64,000 nt of DNA from Paraphaeosphaeria minitans (taxonomy: Eukaryota > Ascomycota > Dothideomycetes > Pleosporales > Didymosphaeriaceae): assembly GCA_015832175.1 (NCBI GenBank), contig WJXW01000012.1:1136001-1200000 (forward strand). The letters run 5' to 3'. Both the position numbers and the translations under genes were made by a program. This document shows positions 1 through 11,684 of the stretch, piece after piece. The notes below the pieces were generated by a model. It was not told the DNA's origin. It saw nothing but the letters and a program-made list of their open reading frames with translations, and made no database searches. Numbering within the stretch: position 1 is the stretch's first letter; the number at the start of each line of letters is the position of its first letter.

Positions 1-431
1 GTGGATTCAAGCACTGCGCTAATCGGAGTGCGACTGCATCGCTATGGGGAATGACTGTCGTCTCAGGAGGATGAGATTGCAGAGCCTGAACACAACCACA
101 TGAGCGCAATTCTTCTCCATGAGCCAGATGGACATATTGACCTTCAAGAGCCTTCCCAAGAACGATATGTAGTCGGCCCATTCCTGCTGCGCAGCGTCCC
201 ACAGTGCAAGGGCGCGCTCGACACCAGCTGCATAGCGACGGAAACCTTTGTCCTTCTTTTGTAGCGCTGTCAAGCTTCAGTAAGCTTGCACAATCAGTGG
301 CCCAGTGGCCCAGTGGCCGGCCGTGACGTACCGTCTTCGGCGTGGTTGCGCGTTACGCGGGGCGATGGTGAGGAGCGACCGGAGCCCGTTGGCGAGAATA
401 TCTGGAGGTTAACGGAGGAATCATGAGCCAT
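1..431 (-). CDS. dopA: Dopey/Dop1 family protein, 5' part only
   Basis: Partial gene read leftward; exons 431-332, 266-142 and 85-1, with the rest beyond the left edge. The spliced peptide carries the N-terminal Dopey signature: KDKGFRRYAAGVERAL, then EWADYISFLGRLLK, then RLAQCLNP. Introns are 65 bp (267-331, GTACGT...CAG) and 56 bp (86-141, GTCAAT...TTCAG), and the reading frame is kept through both. Dopey proteins are very large peripheral membrane proteins of Golgi and endosomes; in yeast Dop1 works with Mon2 and the flippase Neo1, and the Aspergillus homologue DopA affects morphogenesis. The start chosen is the ATG at 431; an in-frame ATG at 479 would add 16 residues. The first 33 residues before the Dopey block are Ser/Pro-rich and poorly constrained. 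Family assignment is from remembered motifs, not a search. Confidence 0.85.
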
Positions 432-697
432 GCTGGGCCAGGCAGTATATGTGATGTCTGGGGGTTGGGTGCGGTGCACTGGACATGCTGGCTAGAGCAC
501 TTGTTGGCTTCTTTTCGCGTCTGCCTGTTTGCAAGTGAGCTTCAGAGGCCATCGCGCCTTCCTGACACGCGGACTCGGCGAATCTGTTTCTCCGTCTTCC
601 GGTCCGGATCGCGCCTGAAGCTCAGAGCAGCTTGACCTTGACCCCACACGCGCTCCGCATCCCGCAGTTTCTCCGGCTTCCTGCAGCCGCCATTCCC

Positions 698-1169
698 ATG
701 GACCAACACGCACCCGTATGATGAGACACCATCTTAAGAACGTGTTTGGTACTGACAGTGAAAGCCTTCTCACGCTCCTGTGCCTTCCGAACCTCCGCCA
801 GCCTGGGAGGCACCCGCATACCATCACCATCCCATACAACACGATCCACCGCCCGGCCACCATGACCCGCCCGGCTACCACGATGGGCCCGGTATGCCTC
901 CTCCATCCTACGATGATGCTACGAATCCCCTGCTAGGCGGGGTAGCTGCTCCTACCTACCACTACGGCACGTGGCAAGAGCGCGACGACTCGTCCACCAC
1001 GAGCACCGAAATCGAGTCATCAGAGTCTGGGCTGCATGAATGCGTCGGCCATATTGTAATCATATCATTCTTTGTGGCGATAATATATGGCTTCTGGTCG
1101 CTCTTCAAGAGCCCGCCCGACGGCCTTAACAACATCCCGGGTTATGACCCTGACTATCATCGTGTCTGA
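698..1169 (+). CDS. Small PPxY-motif single-pass membrane protein
   Basis: Two exons, 698-715 and 765-1169, giving 140 residues. The first exon is only 18 bp; the 49-bp intron starts GTATGA, has an ACTGAC branch site and ends AAAG. The start at 698 was chosen because the main exon has no ATG of its own in frame. The N-terminal half is rich in Pro and His and holds two PPxY motifs (PPGY 41-44, PPSY 52-55). Residues 99-120 form one hydrophobic segment, followed by a short tail rich in Pro, Asp and Tyr. PPxY motifs bind WW domains of Nedd4/Rsp5-type ubiquitin ligases, so an Rsp5 adaptor role for sorting of membrane proteins is possible; that is inference. It is divergent from the Dop1 gene with 266 bp between the start codons. 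I do not recognise a named family. Confidence 0.6.
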
Positions 1170-2299
1170 GGCACGGGCATGGCCTCTACAACTTGCCTTT
1201 ACCAAGCCTACTGGCAACGAAATACGTGGGAAACCAGAACAACGTCTAGCTATGTGTGAAGCTCCTATGTTGCTTGTCTACGATATGATCGCCCAACATC
1301 GCGTCAATTCGCGGGACATGCGTCTTTGGATCCTGGCCTAGAGGCGCCTCACCTGGTCACCATGGCCTCAGTTGTTGTTCTCCGCAGCCGGTAGAGTCAA
1401 TATACGTATGGCGCGCAGCATGCACTAAGGTGCATCGATGAGGACAAGAAGAGGCTCTGTGCAAATTTGCGATGTGCGGTTTATTGCGCATTCCTCAAAT
1501 CTCAACACGCACACTGGACCATGACGATCTCCTTCAAGGAGGATCTAGAAGAACAACCCTCCCGTTCCCGGTCATGTGGTGTACTTGCTGTATTGGCTTT
1601 CCAAACACAGTTTCGAAGCCAAGACTCGGTACCACACGAATGCAAGTTCACGTCTTCGAATCCCGACACCGCCACGCCCGCTGTAGGTTGCAGCCATGAC
1701 CAGCACAACAGTTCATCGTTTATTAACGAACGCAACCAATTACATGTTGTGGAACCCGCACATACGGGTTGACGCGGGGCAACTTGGCGCTACAATGTTT
1801 CCGAAATGTCACCATTAAGCGCAAGTGAAGTTTCCAAACAAATCTGCACCGCCTCTTTCAGCTCTTCACAGTAGTAAAATATTATTTCGGTGCAGATGCA
1901 AATACGGTTTATGCAGATGCTAGTGTTGACCGCTTGGCTGCAGGCAACACAAATCACTATACCACTTTGCACATCGGGAGGCAATAGTCATGCACCAAGT
2001 TCCGTGGGTCCTCACATGTCGTCTAGGAATACTACCAGACTGCTAAACAGCTAGTTACTGCGTAACACTGTCACCGCTCCGTCTATGGTCTCGCTTTTTT
2101 ACAACGGCTAAGGTGACCTTTCCGTTTAGTTTGACATGGTTAACGTTGGTACGCTAACGACGGACGGCTTCTGTTTCGAGCGTGTGGTGTGGCTCGGACA
2201 ATTGCATTTTTGCTGTGTGTATACAGAGCGCCGGAGAATCATAGGAGGATGAGCGATGTCTCTAGTCCAACGTTTGAATGCCTAGTGTACACATCAGCA
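1170..2299. other. Intergenic, 1.1 kb
   Basis: Between the 3' ends of the PPxY gene and the next gene (convergent). Only short open frames without codon continuity or recognisable motifs; no repeat or RNA gene seen. Confidence 0.5.
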
Positions 2300-4489
2300 T
2301 CACCTTTGCCGGGTATCTACAGAATCCACCTTCACTTCAACCTCTTGCGTTACAGGGCCTGGGCCGAAGAACCACGCTATCATCCGCATGAGGCTTCCCA
2401 GGTGTCGATTCCAGACTCCCCGGTCCCAGCCACCCAGGTTGTGAAAGCGGCTGGGAGGAGCAATCTGCCTTGGCGGAGCACAGTGTCCACCCTTCCTTCG
2501 ACCACCGTGTTGGGGTCTCTTTCCCTCCCGGCCATGCGCTGAAAAAGGGCGACGCGGTCGGTCCGTGCCTTGATGCTTCCCCAGCTTTGGGCCTTCGGGT
2601 CCCGGTCGTGCGTGTACCGGATGATGCTCTCCATCAGGGAGGTGCCCTTCCGGCGGCGGTCCTACGTGCCCCCAATAGCCCTCGCCCACGCCGTCTTCGG
2701 TCACACATAGCGGCTTCCTGTGGTTCTCCAAGCTGCCCATCGGCCAGATTGGGATGAAGCAGACTTCCTGATCAGCACACGGCCCGCATTCTTTCCATGT
2801 CGTCCACTGTAGGTAGCCCACCAGGTCGTCGACGAGGTCGAGTGCGCGGTAGGGCGGGCTGGACGTAGCTGCCAATGACCGCGAGGGTGTCAGGGTCGAC
2901 GCATCAAGCGCACCGAGAAGCGTGCTGCAGATGCGGTTTGTGACAGCGTGGAGGGTAGTGTGAGCAAGCGAAGGCGAGCTGCTTGGCGAGAATGGAAACG
3001 GCGGGATGAGCTGCGCGACGCAGCGCTCGGTCTCGAGGGTAGCGTTGCGCGCTGAGGGCGAGACGAAGGGTCGGAGGAGTGCAGAGAGGTATTTCGCGAA
3101 AGCCTCCTTGCTATGGCGGACCGACCCATCGGTGTGCAGATAATGTATCGCTTCGCTGTACCGCTGGACGACCATGTCCGTGACGGCCTGCCAGTCTCTT
3201 CCCTCGCCCATGTCACCGCTCTCGAGAACCATGGTGGTGACTGCGTCCCGCATCTTTCCCAACTGCTCTGGCGAAGCATTACCCAGCCTCGGATGCGGCG
3301 TATCGCTCACGACATCGTTATCCCATAGCCCCATCCCCCCCGCGTCCTCTCCATCGTACGCAAACACACTCACAAACCTGTCGTAGTGCAGCGTCACCCT
3401 CGCACCGCCGATCCCATGGTACCGCTCACTAACAGCCTGGATATACCGCCACCCACCAAAGACGCCTCCTTGACGCCTCCCCGCACCAGGCGGCCCATCA
3501 CGCCCGTCGTCCGCCGGCTGCCCGTCATACGTCACCATGCTCTTCCGCACCACCGTGCTCTCAAAGTCGCACAGGATGATTTCGAACCCCGCCTCCATGC
3601 GCAGGATGCCATCAATTCTGCCCTTCCACAGCGTGGACGCGAGTCGGCACATGCCGCCAGCGCGCAGCAGTTCCCCACCCATGGGGGAGTCGTGCAGGTC
3701 GATCCTGTTGAGGAGCAGCATGTCCTGCGAGTCGAGAGTGCCGTTTGAGGTTTTGCCGGCGGAGAGGCCATCGATGTATAGGAGGCGGAGGGGGCGTGTG
3801 GGGATGTAAGTGTGGAGGTAGCCTTTTCCGGTGCTGGCAGGGGGTTGGGGTGATGTTCCAGAGAAGGAGTGTTGGAGCTCGTCGTCGTGGGGGGGAGGAG
3901 GGCTTGGTGGAGCGTTGTGGTGGGGAGGCGGCGGTGGGTGCGAATCGTGATGCGGAGGGTGCGGTGTCAGCAGGATATCTTCATTTGGACGCCCATGTGC
4001 ATGTCCAGGATGATGCGAATCAGGCGGAGGAGGCACATGCGCGTGGCCTTGTCTTGACCACGGATCGGGCCCCATATTGCAATGCTCCTCGTGCCCATGC
4101 TTTGCCTGGCGTCGCAGCTGCTCCCACTCCTTCTCCTCGCCATCTCCAGGCTCACGGCCCGGCCGCCTTCCCCCAGGACCTCTCGATCTTGCGAAGACAA
4201 GGGCATGCTCCGGCTCGAAGGCCAGCCACTCCATGCCCTTCACCACTTCCTGACTCGAAGACCCATGATACAACTGTGTATCGACAGGGACGGTCGCCAT
4301 GAAGAAGGACATGCCATTGTGGTTGAGCGAGGACCCCCACTGGCGCATCGACGAGTGTATCGCGTTGAAGATGTGGTTCGCATTCCCAGCCTTTGCATCC
4401 TGGGTCCTCACGATTGGCGTAGCGGCTGCATATAACACAAAAAGAGACGATAGAAGGAACGACTGCAAAGAAAGAGACTGGACGTGCAT
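2300..4489 (-). CDS. Conserved fungal secreted-type protein, function unknown
   Basis: Single uninterrupted frame of 729 residues with an ATG at 4489. The first about 23 residues are a typical signal peptide (hydrophobic core LSLQSFLLSSLFVLYAAATP). After it comes a block I recognise as widely conserved but unnamed in ascomycetes (HIFNAIHSSMRQWGSSLNHN, then GMEWLAFEPEHA and GYLHTYIPTRPLRLLYIDG). A His/Pro/Gly-rich low-complexity insert lies around residues 105-215. The C-terminal part has a Cys cluster (CGPCADQEVC) and another His/Gly/Pro-rich stretch. The signal peptide and paired Cys suggest entry into the secretory pathway. No catalytic motif is visible, so no activity is proposed. The gene is free of introns, GC-rich and has clear coding character; the His-rich low-complexity stretches could bind metal, which is only a guess. 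Confidence 0.8.
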   Translation of the reverse strand: MHVQSLSLQSFLLSSLFVLYAAATPIVRTQDAKAGNANHIFNAIHSSMRQWGSSLNHNGMSFFMATVPVDTQLYHGSSSQEVVKGMEWLAFEPEHALVFARSRGPGGRRPGREPGDGEEKEWEQLRRQAKHGHEEHCNMGPDPWSRQGHAHVPPPPDSHHPGHAHGRPNEDILLTPHPPHHDSHPPPPPHHNAPPSPPPPHDDELQHSFSGTSPQPPASTGKGYLHTYIPTRPLRLLYIDGLSAGKTSNGTLDSQDMLLLNRIDLHDSPMGGELLRAGGMCRLASTLWKGRIDGILRMEAGFEIILCDFESTVVRKSMVTYDGQPADDGRDGPPGAGRRQGGVFGGWRYIQAVSERYHGIGGARVTLHYDRFVSVFAYDGEDAGGMGLWDNDVVSDTPHPRLGNASPEQLGKMRDAVTTMVLESGDMGEGRDWQAVTDMVVQRYSEAIHYLHTDGSVRHSKEAFAKYLSALLRPFVSPSARNATLETERCVAQLIPPFPFSPSSSPSLAHTTLHAVTNRICSTLLGALDASTLTPSRSLAATSSPPYRALDLVDDLVGYLQWTTWKECGPCADQEVCFIPIWPMGSLENHRKPLCVTEDGVGEGYWGHVGPPPEGHLPDGEHHPVHARPGPEGPKLGKHQGTDRPRRPFSAHGREGKRPQHGGRRKGGHCAPPRQIAPPSRFHNLGGWDRGVWNRHLGSLMRMIAWFFGPGPVTQEVEVKVDSVDTRQR

Positions 4490-5880
4490 GTCTGGAGTTG
4501 CTGCTCCTGCTGGGGCGGTACCTACAGGCGCGATATCGGCGTGCAGCCAGCCTTGTATTTACCAGAACCTACACTCGTCGCATGTACGACAGCAACGAGA
4601 GAAAGTCTTGTACAAGGCTTACAAGGACCTTCCGATGTTTTTCAAATCTTACGAGGCAGTGGAGAGTGTCCCGTTGTCTTGTTTGGTTCGCAGTTACGCG
4701 TCCCCTCCATGACCAAGCCGTTATGGGCCTTAGCTAAGCGATAAGATGGACCTTGTCCATTGGGCGTCTGCGAGTGCGTACGCGGCCACGACGAAACCCA
4801 TCGTGTCTCTGAGTAGTACGCATGCAAAATGACTACGAGTTCGAGTGATGGTAAAGTTGGAGATGCTTTCGCACAAAGCGAATCCAGAACTAGCGTACGA
4901 GCTCAACTAAGCCGAGTCGTCACGTTAAGGGTAAGATGAAGAGACCCACTTCAGGGCTGGAAGTCCAGCGGACCAGCTTCTGCGAGAGCTACCGTTTGCC
5001 AAATGTGACTCGCGCCCAGTTGTCGGGCAGGAGATCCATGTTTACGCGTGGTCAAGGAAACTCCGTCGGAACTGCCGAGCGATATTCTACATGCCTTTGG
5101 GGATACCGGAATGCAGATCTTCGTTCTACGCGCGTCTAACTCTTTGCATGTTAGACTCTTGAGACGTAAATGTCCGCAAACTCTTGGGTGAAGCAACTTG
5201 TGGAGACCGTAGGGATACTGTGCAAGACTGTGCAAGAGTCCAGCGACATCGGTCGAAGCATCGGAATCTCCGTTGTTGTAAAGGCCCGAAACTGCAGCCC
5301 TGTGGGTTCGTAGGCGTGCAAAAAGTCGCGCGTCGGGGTAGCACCACCGCGTCCTTGTTCAATGGTTGGATACTGCGCTGGAGAAGTCCGCGGTGTTGGA
5401 TAGTTGCCCCAGGTAGTAAGGTGTATGATGTCGCAAAGTCGGCAGCACACATCCTTGATTGCAGAGGTGTCGCCCCTTTCTAGCATTGTTGTTGAACTAC
5501 AAGTCGGCGATGGAGAGATCCCCTTGCAGGCAAGACTACGCAGCAAGCCTCTGCTGCGAGTAGCACACGGCCAAGGATCTGTACAGGAAAGGTCGGCGAT
5601 CACGACGGACGGCGACCGAGAAGGCTGCTCGAGTAAATTGCCCTGTCAGCAACTCGAGGAAGCTTAACACTTCTGAAACACGACCGATCCTACAACCCAC
5701 CTTCCGCGTTCGCGAACCAATAATAGATCCAAATGACGTCGTTCGAAGCCTCGTAACCAGGATCGCTCGACCTCACGTCTCAGAATGGTGAGTTCTCACG
5801 AAGAACTGAGGGCGAGGCGACACAACCGCGCCTCGCAGACCGGACAGCCAGTTGAGCCTCAACTAGCGGGCTCGTCTTGT

Positions 5881-6135
5881 CTTGTTAGAAGTACTATTAT
5901 AAGCTATAACACACTTATAGCTTATAAGCTCTAGGTTAAATTAACTTTAAGTATATATAAACTTTAAGCCTAAGTCTTTAATATAATTACTACTTTTCTA
6001 CTCCCTATCTAGAGTCTTAAGTACCGCGATATTATATTAGTTATAAGGCCTATAAAAGTAATTTAAGCGCCTATTAAGCGCCTTTAGCACTTATAAATAT
6101 CAGCTAGGGTATACTTTGAATGCGTTATCCTATAT
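5881..6135. repeat. AT-rich RIP-like island
   Basis: About 255 bp in which G+C falls sharply and TpA steps dominate (runs such as TATAAGCTATAA, TTAAATTAACTTTAAG, ATATTATATTAG), flanked by ordinary GC-balanced DNA on both sides. This is the composition left by heavy RIP of a repeated sequence. No second copy lies in the window, so the parent repeat is unknown. Confidence 0.5.
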
Positions 6136-6520
6136 ATACTAGGGTGTATCTGCCCTCGAGCCCGTCATACTCAACCCTGTCCGCTCATGGGCGAAGTCTC
6201 ACTGTCTGCGCTCTTCGCTCCTCGGTTTCAGCGACGCTTGTACTCGCCTTGTCGGTGAAGCAGGACCATCGTGGGGGCCAGTGTATTCCAAATGCCAGAA
6301 TCGTTGATCGCTGTAATGACGATGCGGCTCGTTTGGTAGGCCTTTTGGTTGGCCTCTCTGGCTCCAGCGTGTGAGAAAGACCGAAGCGATTGACGCTAAT
6401 GCAGGTTAAGCAAAACAAGTATAGCTTACGCATGCAGGGCTTCGCTTCAGCAGCGAATCGCGAGTTATTCCCGCCCCAACGGGGCTACATGGGGCGAGGG
6501 AGCTCTTCCTCAGACGTGGG

Positions 6521-6544
6521 GCTGTGAGGCTGTGAGGCTGTGAG
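6521..6544. repeat. Short tandem repeat, GCTGTGAG x3
   Basis: Three perfect 8-bp units in a gene-free region. Confidence 0.85.
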
Positions 6545-8271
6545 ACTTCCGACCATGTGGTTGGATACATGCATTATGCGGATTTCTTATTGGTTGGAAG
6601 TCACCGCGTCAAAGGATCAGCCACGCGATGTAAAACGTGACATGCCGGGAGCGATTTGCACATCAGGCCAACCACACATCGTTCGGGTGCATCCGCCCCG
6701 TTGTGCTGGGCCGTCCGATGAAGAGAACCCGCTGCGTGGGAGATGCCGTTATGCTTAAACCTATTCATAGCCAGAGGCCTGACGATGACCGTTTGCTAAG
6801 ACGTCGAACCGCTGTCGGTGCATGATCAGCAAGGCCCGGGAGGTTGTCGCGTATGTGCCCTGCTTTCTCACGTATGACAAGATGGGTGATGTATAGCGTA
6901 AAACTCCTGCAGGCGAGCGCAAACAAGAAGTTTCTCCAGCCAACGTAAGCCGCAACAGTACTCCCAGCTGGAAAAGGGGGGGCATAGATTGCTTTCGCCG
7001 ACTGGTACCCCTCAACAAGGTTTTCGAGCACAGCGGTTCTGCCAATGTACGGGTAAGCGCCCCACGAGTAGTGTATGGCCTATCATGAACCGCCACGGGC
7101 GAGCACTGTCACTTTCAAGGTGAAGCTGCAGTGCTCCATGCGATGTAGTATCGAAGGCGCTGTCGAGTGTGCCATGCATTCCATCAACATGACAAAGAGC
7201 GCCGTTCATGACCTCTCGATCCTACGAGCGATACAGTAACCGCTGTGCCGGTGCATCTGTTCATGCCATGCTGGTCCTTTCGATGTGCAAGAAAAGCATC
7301 TGCATACGGGCAACTTATGACGGTTTATAAGTCGCCTTTGCTCTCATAGGCCTTGCTTTGGTCCGCTTGGCCCGTCCGCAGTCTCCATGTATTGATATCG
7401 AATGCAGGCTTGCGGAGCCGCTGAATCAGGCTTCATTAATTGATCCATGGGCTCTGAAGTTGAAGATATGGCCAACAGCGCGTATGCGTTCTTGCCCATG
7501 TAACAGCTGCGAGGGCGGAGACGGTTGACGCCCAGTCCGCAAGCCATCGCCGTAGCGTGGTTGTCAAATGTCATTCGTGCGGAAACGATGCCTAGCTATT
7601 TGCAGTACATGTCGAATCAGCCTTGTGGAATGGTCAGGCCACCCACACTAACTGCGGTCGGTTTCAGACCCGAGCGGCTACCCAACCACAACCTGGAATG
7701 ATGTTCAATCCCGCCAATGCCGACTTGGGAAGGATGTCGTCTTGGTGGCGGGTTGGGCTGCGGTGTTGTGTAGAGCTTGGGATGGCTGCCGTCAGTAGAG
7801 CGAATAAGACGTGAGATTGCGGACAGTGGCTAGAGGAAGTGAATGGAGACAAGTAATTCTGTGTAGCTAGGAAATGATGCAAATGCTTCCGCGAATATGC
7901 CAGGGAGAAACTTTTCATACCTTGAAGAACCACTGTGAGGTTCCCAAAGGTTTAAAAATCTCTTCAAATCCATTTGCAAATCATCAAAACGCCATAACCA
8001 TGCTATGCCCAGTTCCGTGGGCTTCTATACGTGCAATCGGGTATCGTAAATGATCGTAGAGGAAACAGTGAGGACACTTCCGAGCTCGGCCAAAAGTCGA
8101 CTTTAGAGCCTCTCGCACCAGACAGCCTGGTCTGGGTGCGGCTAGACGTCGCGTTGAGAAAATCGCGTCCGCTTTGCGTGGGATTATTGTCTGCGCCGGG
8201 AGACCTGGGCTCCAGGCCGTTTCAAAAAGCGGAGGCTGCCATCGAGAAGAACACCAAGTGGCGGGAGCTGA

Positions 8272-9152
8272 TCATGCCGCCATTGATTTAGGACCTGAGC
8301 CACGTCTGGATGCTTTTAGGTGTATGCGCTTGACGTGGTCGCGCTGTTGGATCCGTAAGCTTCGTCTCTTCCTTGTGAGGCGCTGTGACTTACCATGTTG
8401 TCGACTCGGCTGAATACTCGATCGCAGCCATCCCAATCGCACAGAACGCCCGGGTTGTGTTTTGCTTCATGTCGCGCCAGATCCTTCTTGCTGGAGAAGC
8501 CGCCACCGGTAGCTTGAGGACATCCTTCATGATGGCAAAAGAATGACTTGGTGTGCCTCTTGTGGTGTTTCCTGAGATCGCAGCCCCTGGTGAAGACTGC
8601 TCTTGACGTGCACCCGGGGTATGCGCAACTCCAAGTGCCATTCTTGTTAGGAAAGCCGTATGCCCTCAAATCTGGGGAGCTTGGTGATAGCGAACGAGAG
8701 AGGGAAGGTGGCGATCTTTCTTCCCCACGGGTTGAGGGAACACCCAGGCTAGATGAAGCTGAGAGTGATCTAGAGGGACGAACGGCGCCCATGGATTGTG
8801 GCATGTATCTCGAGTCGGGGACGAGTGTCTGGGCCGTGTTCATTGCCGTGAGCGGAGGGTAGGATGCGTAAGTTATATGCGATTGCGGCATAGGGAGGGG
8901 TTGTTGTGATGTCCAGTAGCTCTGTGGTGGGTACGGTGAGCTAACTACAGGTTGCGCATAGTCGTGTCCTGAGGGGTAAATGTGTCCGTTGGCCGATTGC
9001 GTTGTTGGTGGTCGATGTATCATCTGGTGCAGAGGAGGCGAGTACATTATGCTAGGTGGTGATTGACATGAGCTTGAAGGGAATAGGTGGCCCATTTCGT
9101 CGTTTTGCGCCAAGAGGACCATCTCGGCACCATGGGAGAAGAAGTTCGCCAT
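8272..9152 (-). CDS. C2H2 zinc-finger protein, putative transcription factor
   Basis: Two exons, 9152-8394 and 8343-8272, 276 residues. The intron is 50 bp with a GTAAGT donor and CAACAG acceptor; using it restores a zinc-finger tail (RVDNM joined to RDHVKRIHLK), which supports the model. Residues 1-150 are Ser/Pro/Tyr/Gln-rich and probably disordered. The C-terminal third carries three C2H2-type fingers: one in the WSCAYPGC...H..H block, a second starting FFCHHEGCPQ with a longer loop, and a third starting LCDWDGCDRVFSR and finished by exon 2 (H, H). This layout is common in ascomycete regulators that bind DNA. The ATG at 9152 was taken because the open frame upstream of it starts only with TTG. 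Target genes are unknown. Confidence 0.8.
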
Positions 9153-10635
9153 GATAGTGTCGTGCAACAGGGTGTATCAAGGGTCGAGAGGGTAGAGTGT
9201 TGGTGAAAGTATCGCGTGCCGGCTTAGAAGTCGGATGAGATGCGAAGGCGGGGTGGTGGTATATCTGTCAGGAAGGCCAGTGCGTTTGAATGAGGTGCTT
9301 AGGTGAGGGGACAACGGGTATGGTGTGTTTCAACAAGTGGGTCGGGTCGGAGAGAGTTAGGGCGCAAGTAGGGCTGTACTGAATAGTCCGAGTGTAAGTT
9401 TAGCTCAAGGAGGATCTAGGATGGGTGCTGTTCCGTGACATAAGGCTGGTGCCGTGGAGCAGTGTGGCGGAGAGTGGCGGAGTCGCGATGTCTCGCAGTT
9501 GCTGGCTTGGGATGATTATTCCCTGGAACGGCCTAAGGTTAACCGACTTGGAGAGTGAAGATGGGGTTTTGAACAAGTCAAGAGAGTCTGGTGTCGAAGC
9601 AGATGCAAGGCGGAGGCAGAAAAAGGAGCGTATGGGATTGTCAGGCACGATGAGAATCGATCTCACGTAGGGAGGCTATTCCGATAAATAGAGGAGCGAC
9701 CAAGAGAGGGCCCCAGAAGTGGACAAGGGCCGCTCCCCACGGGCGTGCCCTAGCTTACTCTTTAGAGACCGCATCGTGGCTGCTTCCTCCCGCTTCAGCA
9801 GGAGTGCATAAGTGTTCACAAATGCGGTAGATGCTCGAGTGAGCCTTGGAAATGACCAGGCGATCCCTGTGACTAGGGTGCGTACCGCCATGACGGAAGT
9901 TGACAAGCTCTGGCTCTAGGCCGGTGCTCTGACGGGTCCGACTAGGGTTGACCCCCCAGGCGCGTGCAATCAAACCGTGAGACGTCGAGCGCATCTGCAG
10001 CCGGGCGACGCCTCAGGCCTGCCCCTGCACGCCGGACAAGGGCGGGTCGGTGATGGAAGGTTTCTAGAAGGACTCGCTTTCTGGAACCACGGCGTCAAGT
10101 TTTCTCCGAGCTGAGCGTGTGCGCTGTGTAACGGACAGGCCGAAGCGTCCTGTGCTGCGCTACGCTGCGCGGTAAGACGACAGGGCAGGGGCAAAAATCG
10201 GTTCCCCAGAGCAGCAGCAGGTGTGATGTCTAGCGTTGACGATCGGGCGCGCAAAACCTGGTGTCGGTGTGTTGTTTAGCGCGCTGGCCGTGGTAGGTCG
10301 AGTAGCAAAGGCCGGTCGAGGGCAAGCACAACACGGGCACCGGCAAAGTGCAGCCGGACGGCGTTCGTGGCCGCGCTGTTGGTGTGGGAAGCGCAAGGTA
10401 TATTTAGGACCTGATAGGACCGAGAAGCGATGGCAAAGCCCTGTGATGAGCTCAGTCGATTTCTGAGTCAGTACGTTTCATCCGTGCTCCTCGTGCCGTG
10501 GACAGCGACGACCTCGCACTTGGCCTGAGCCCCGCCAGTGCGAGAGAGTTGCCAGACATCATCGAAGGATGCCGCCAAGCGGCGAACTTGCACGGCGGCG
10601 CGAAACGATGGGCGTCGGTCTTGAACCCGCGGGTG

Positions 10636-10670
10636 CGACTCGACTCGACTCGACTCAACTTGACTTGACT
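10636..10670. repeat. Pentamer repeat, CGACT/TGACT x7
   Basis: Four CGACT units run into CAACT and two TGACT units. The variants differ by C-to-T or G-to-A at the CpG, so the tract looks like partial deamination or RIP of one repeat. Confidence 0.8.
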
Positions 10671-11427
10671 TTGCTCGAGAGGACGTCGACGTTGAGGGCG
10701 CATCCAGAAACATGGCTGCCGTCGTTTATGCTCACGCCCGAGCACGTTTCGCGAGAGCGATGAGAGAAAGAGAGAGGGCTGCAGGCGCGCTCGAACAGGT
10801 TAGCAGAGCGCAGCCGACGGTGAACGGTGAAGGGTCGGGGGGCGGCTCCCAAGAAGACAGGGCCAGGTGCAAAGTGAAGTGGACGATGAGATCAAGAGGT
10901 CCCGAATTCAATCGCTTCGCCAAAGAGCTACGGTCGGTACGGTGCGACAGAGGAAATCCGCCAAGCCGTGGGGTCCGGTCGTGCCTGCCCCATCGACGGT
11001 CCGCCCATGACGACCCCTCACTGGAAAAGTAGGTCCTCCGCACGCTACGCATAATATTTCTCATGACAGTTTATCCTTCCCGAATGATCGCTCTTCGCTC
11101 TCTATAGCAAAGAATAAAAAATTCAACAGGGTCATGCAAACATGTCAGTGGGATGCACTCGGGCGGAAACGGTTGAGCACAACCACCACATGACCAAGTC
11201 CGCTGGAGTTGTGAGCGCACAGCTGCGAGTTTGCAGACATCATTTGTCTCCCCATCTTACATTGATACCCACCATGCAATACAAAAAGATTCGGAAATAA
11301 ACGCCTTGAAAATGCCACCAATCGCCGCGTGAACCGCAAACTCGCAACGCCGTGATGTGCCTTTGCGCGATCTAGGTAAAGTGCAGCGAGTTTCCTCTCG
11401 TACTTCGTCAAACACAACATAGTTTGG

Positions 11428-11530
11428 AGAGGTGGAGCGCTTATTTGCATCAGGGCCGCGCGCCTACCAAGGTGGAGCGGTTATTTACATTAGCGTTGCG
11501 CGCCTGCTAAGGTAGACCGGTTATGTATAA
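11428..11530. repeat. 40-bp imperfect tandem repeat, about 2.5 copies
   Basis: GGTGGAGCG recurs at 11431 and 11471 and as GGTAGACCG at 11511, an exact 40-bp spacing, each followed by a TTAT block. It lies about 150 bp beyond the 3' end of the next gene on the right. Confidence 0.75.
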
Positions 11531-11684
11531 CACCCGTTCGTATTCGACCTCTACGCCGTCCCATCACTCTTGACCCCCGCCCCGTATATATTGTATCGCC
11601 TGTATCCTAGTAGTCGTTTTCCGTGGTCGCGCTGCCTGGCTGATAGTCCCACCGCATATAGCGAGTTGTTGCCGACACCACCTC

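Larger units (their letters stand above)
4490..8271. other. Gene-poor region, 3.8 kb, with AT-rich island
   Basis: No gene supported. It holds an AT-rich RIP-like island (5881-6135), a GCTGTGAG triplicate (6521-6544) and one hydrophobic open frame on the minus strand (7079-6765) that may be an exon or relic. Other open frames are short and unconvincing. Confidence 0.5.
9153..11684. other. Intergenic, 2.5 kb
   Basis: Promoter side of the zinc-finger gene and 3' flank of the next gene. It holds a pentamer repeat (10636-10670) and a 40-bp tandem repeat (11428-11530). Open frames are many because the DNA is GC-rich, but none has a convincing protein. Confidence 0.5.
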
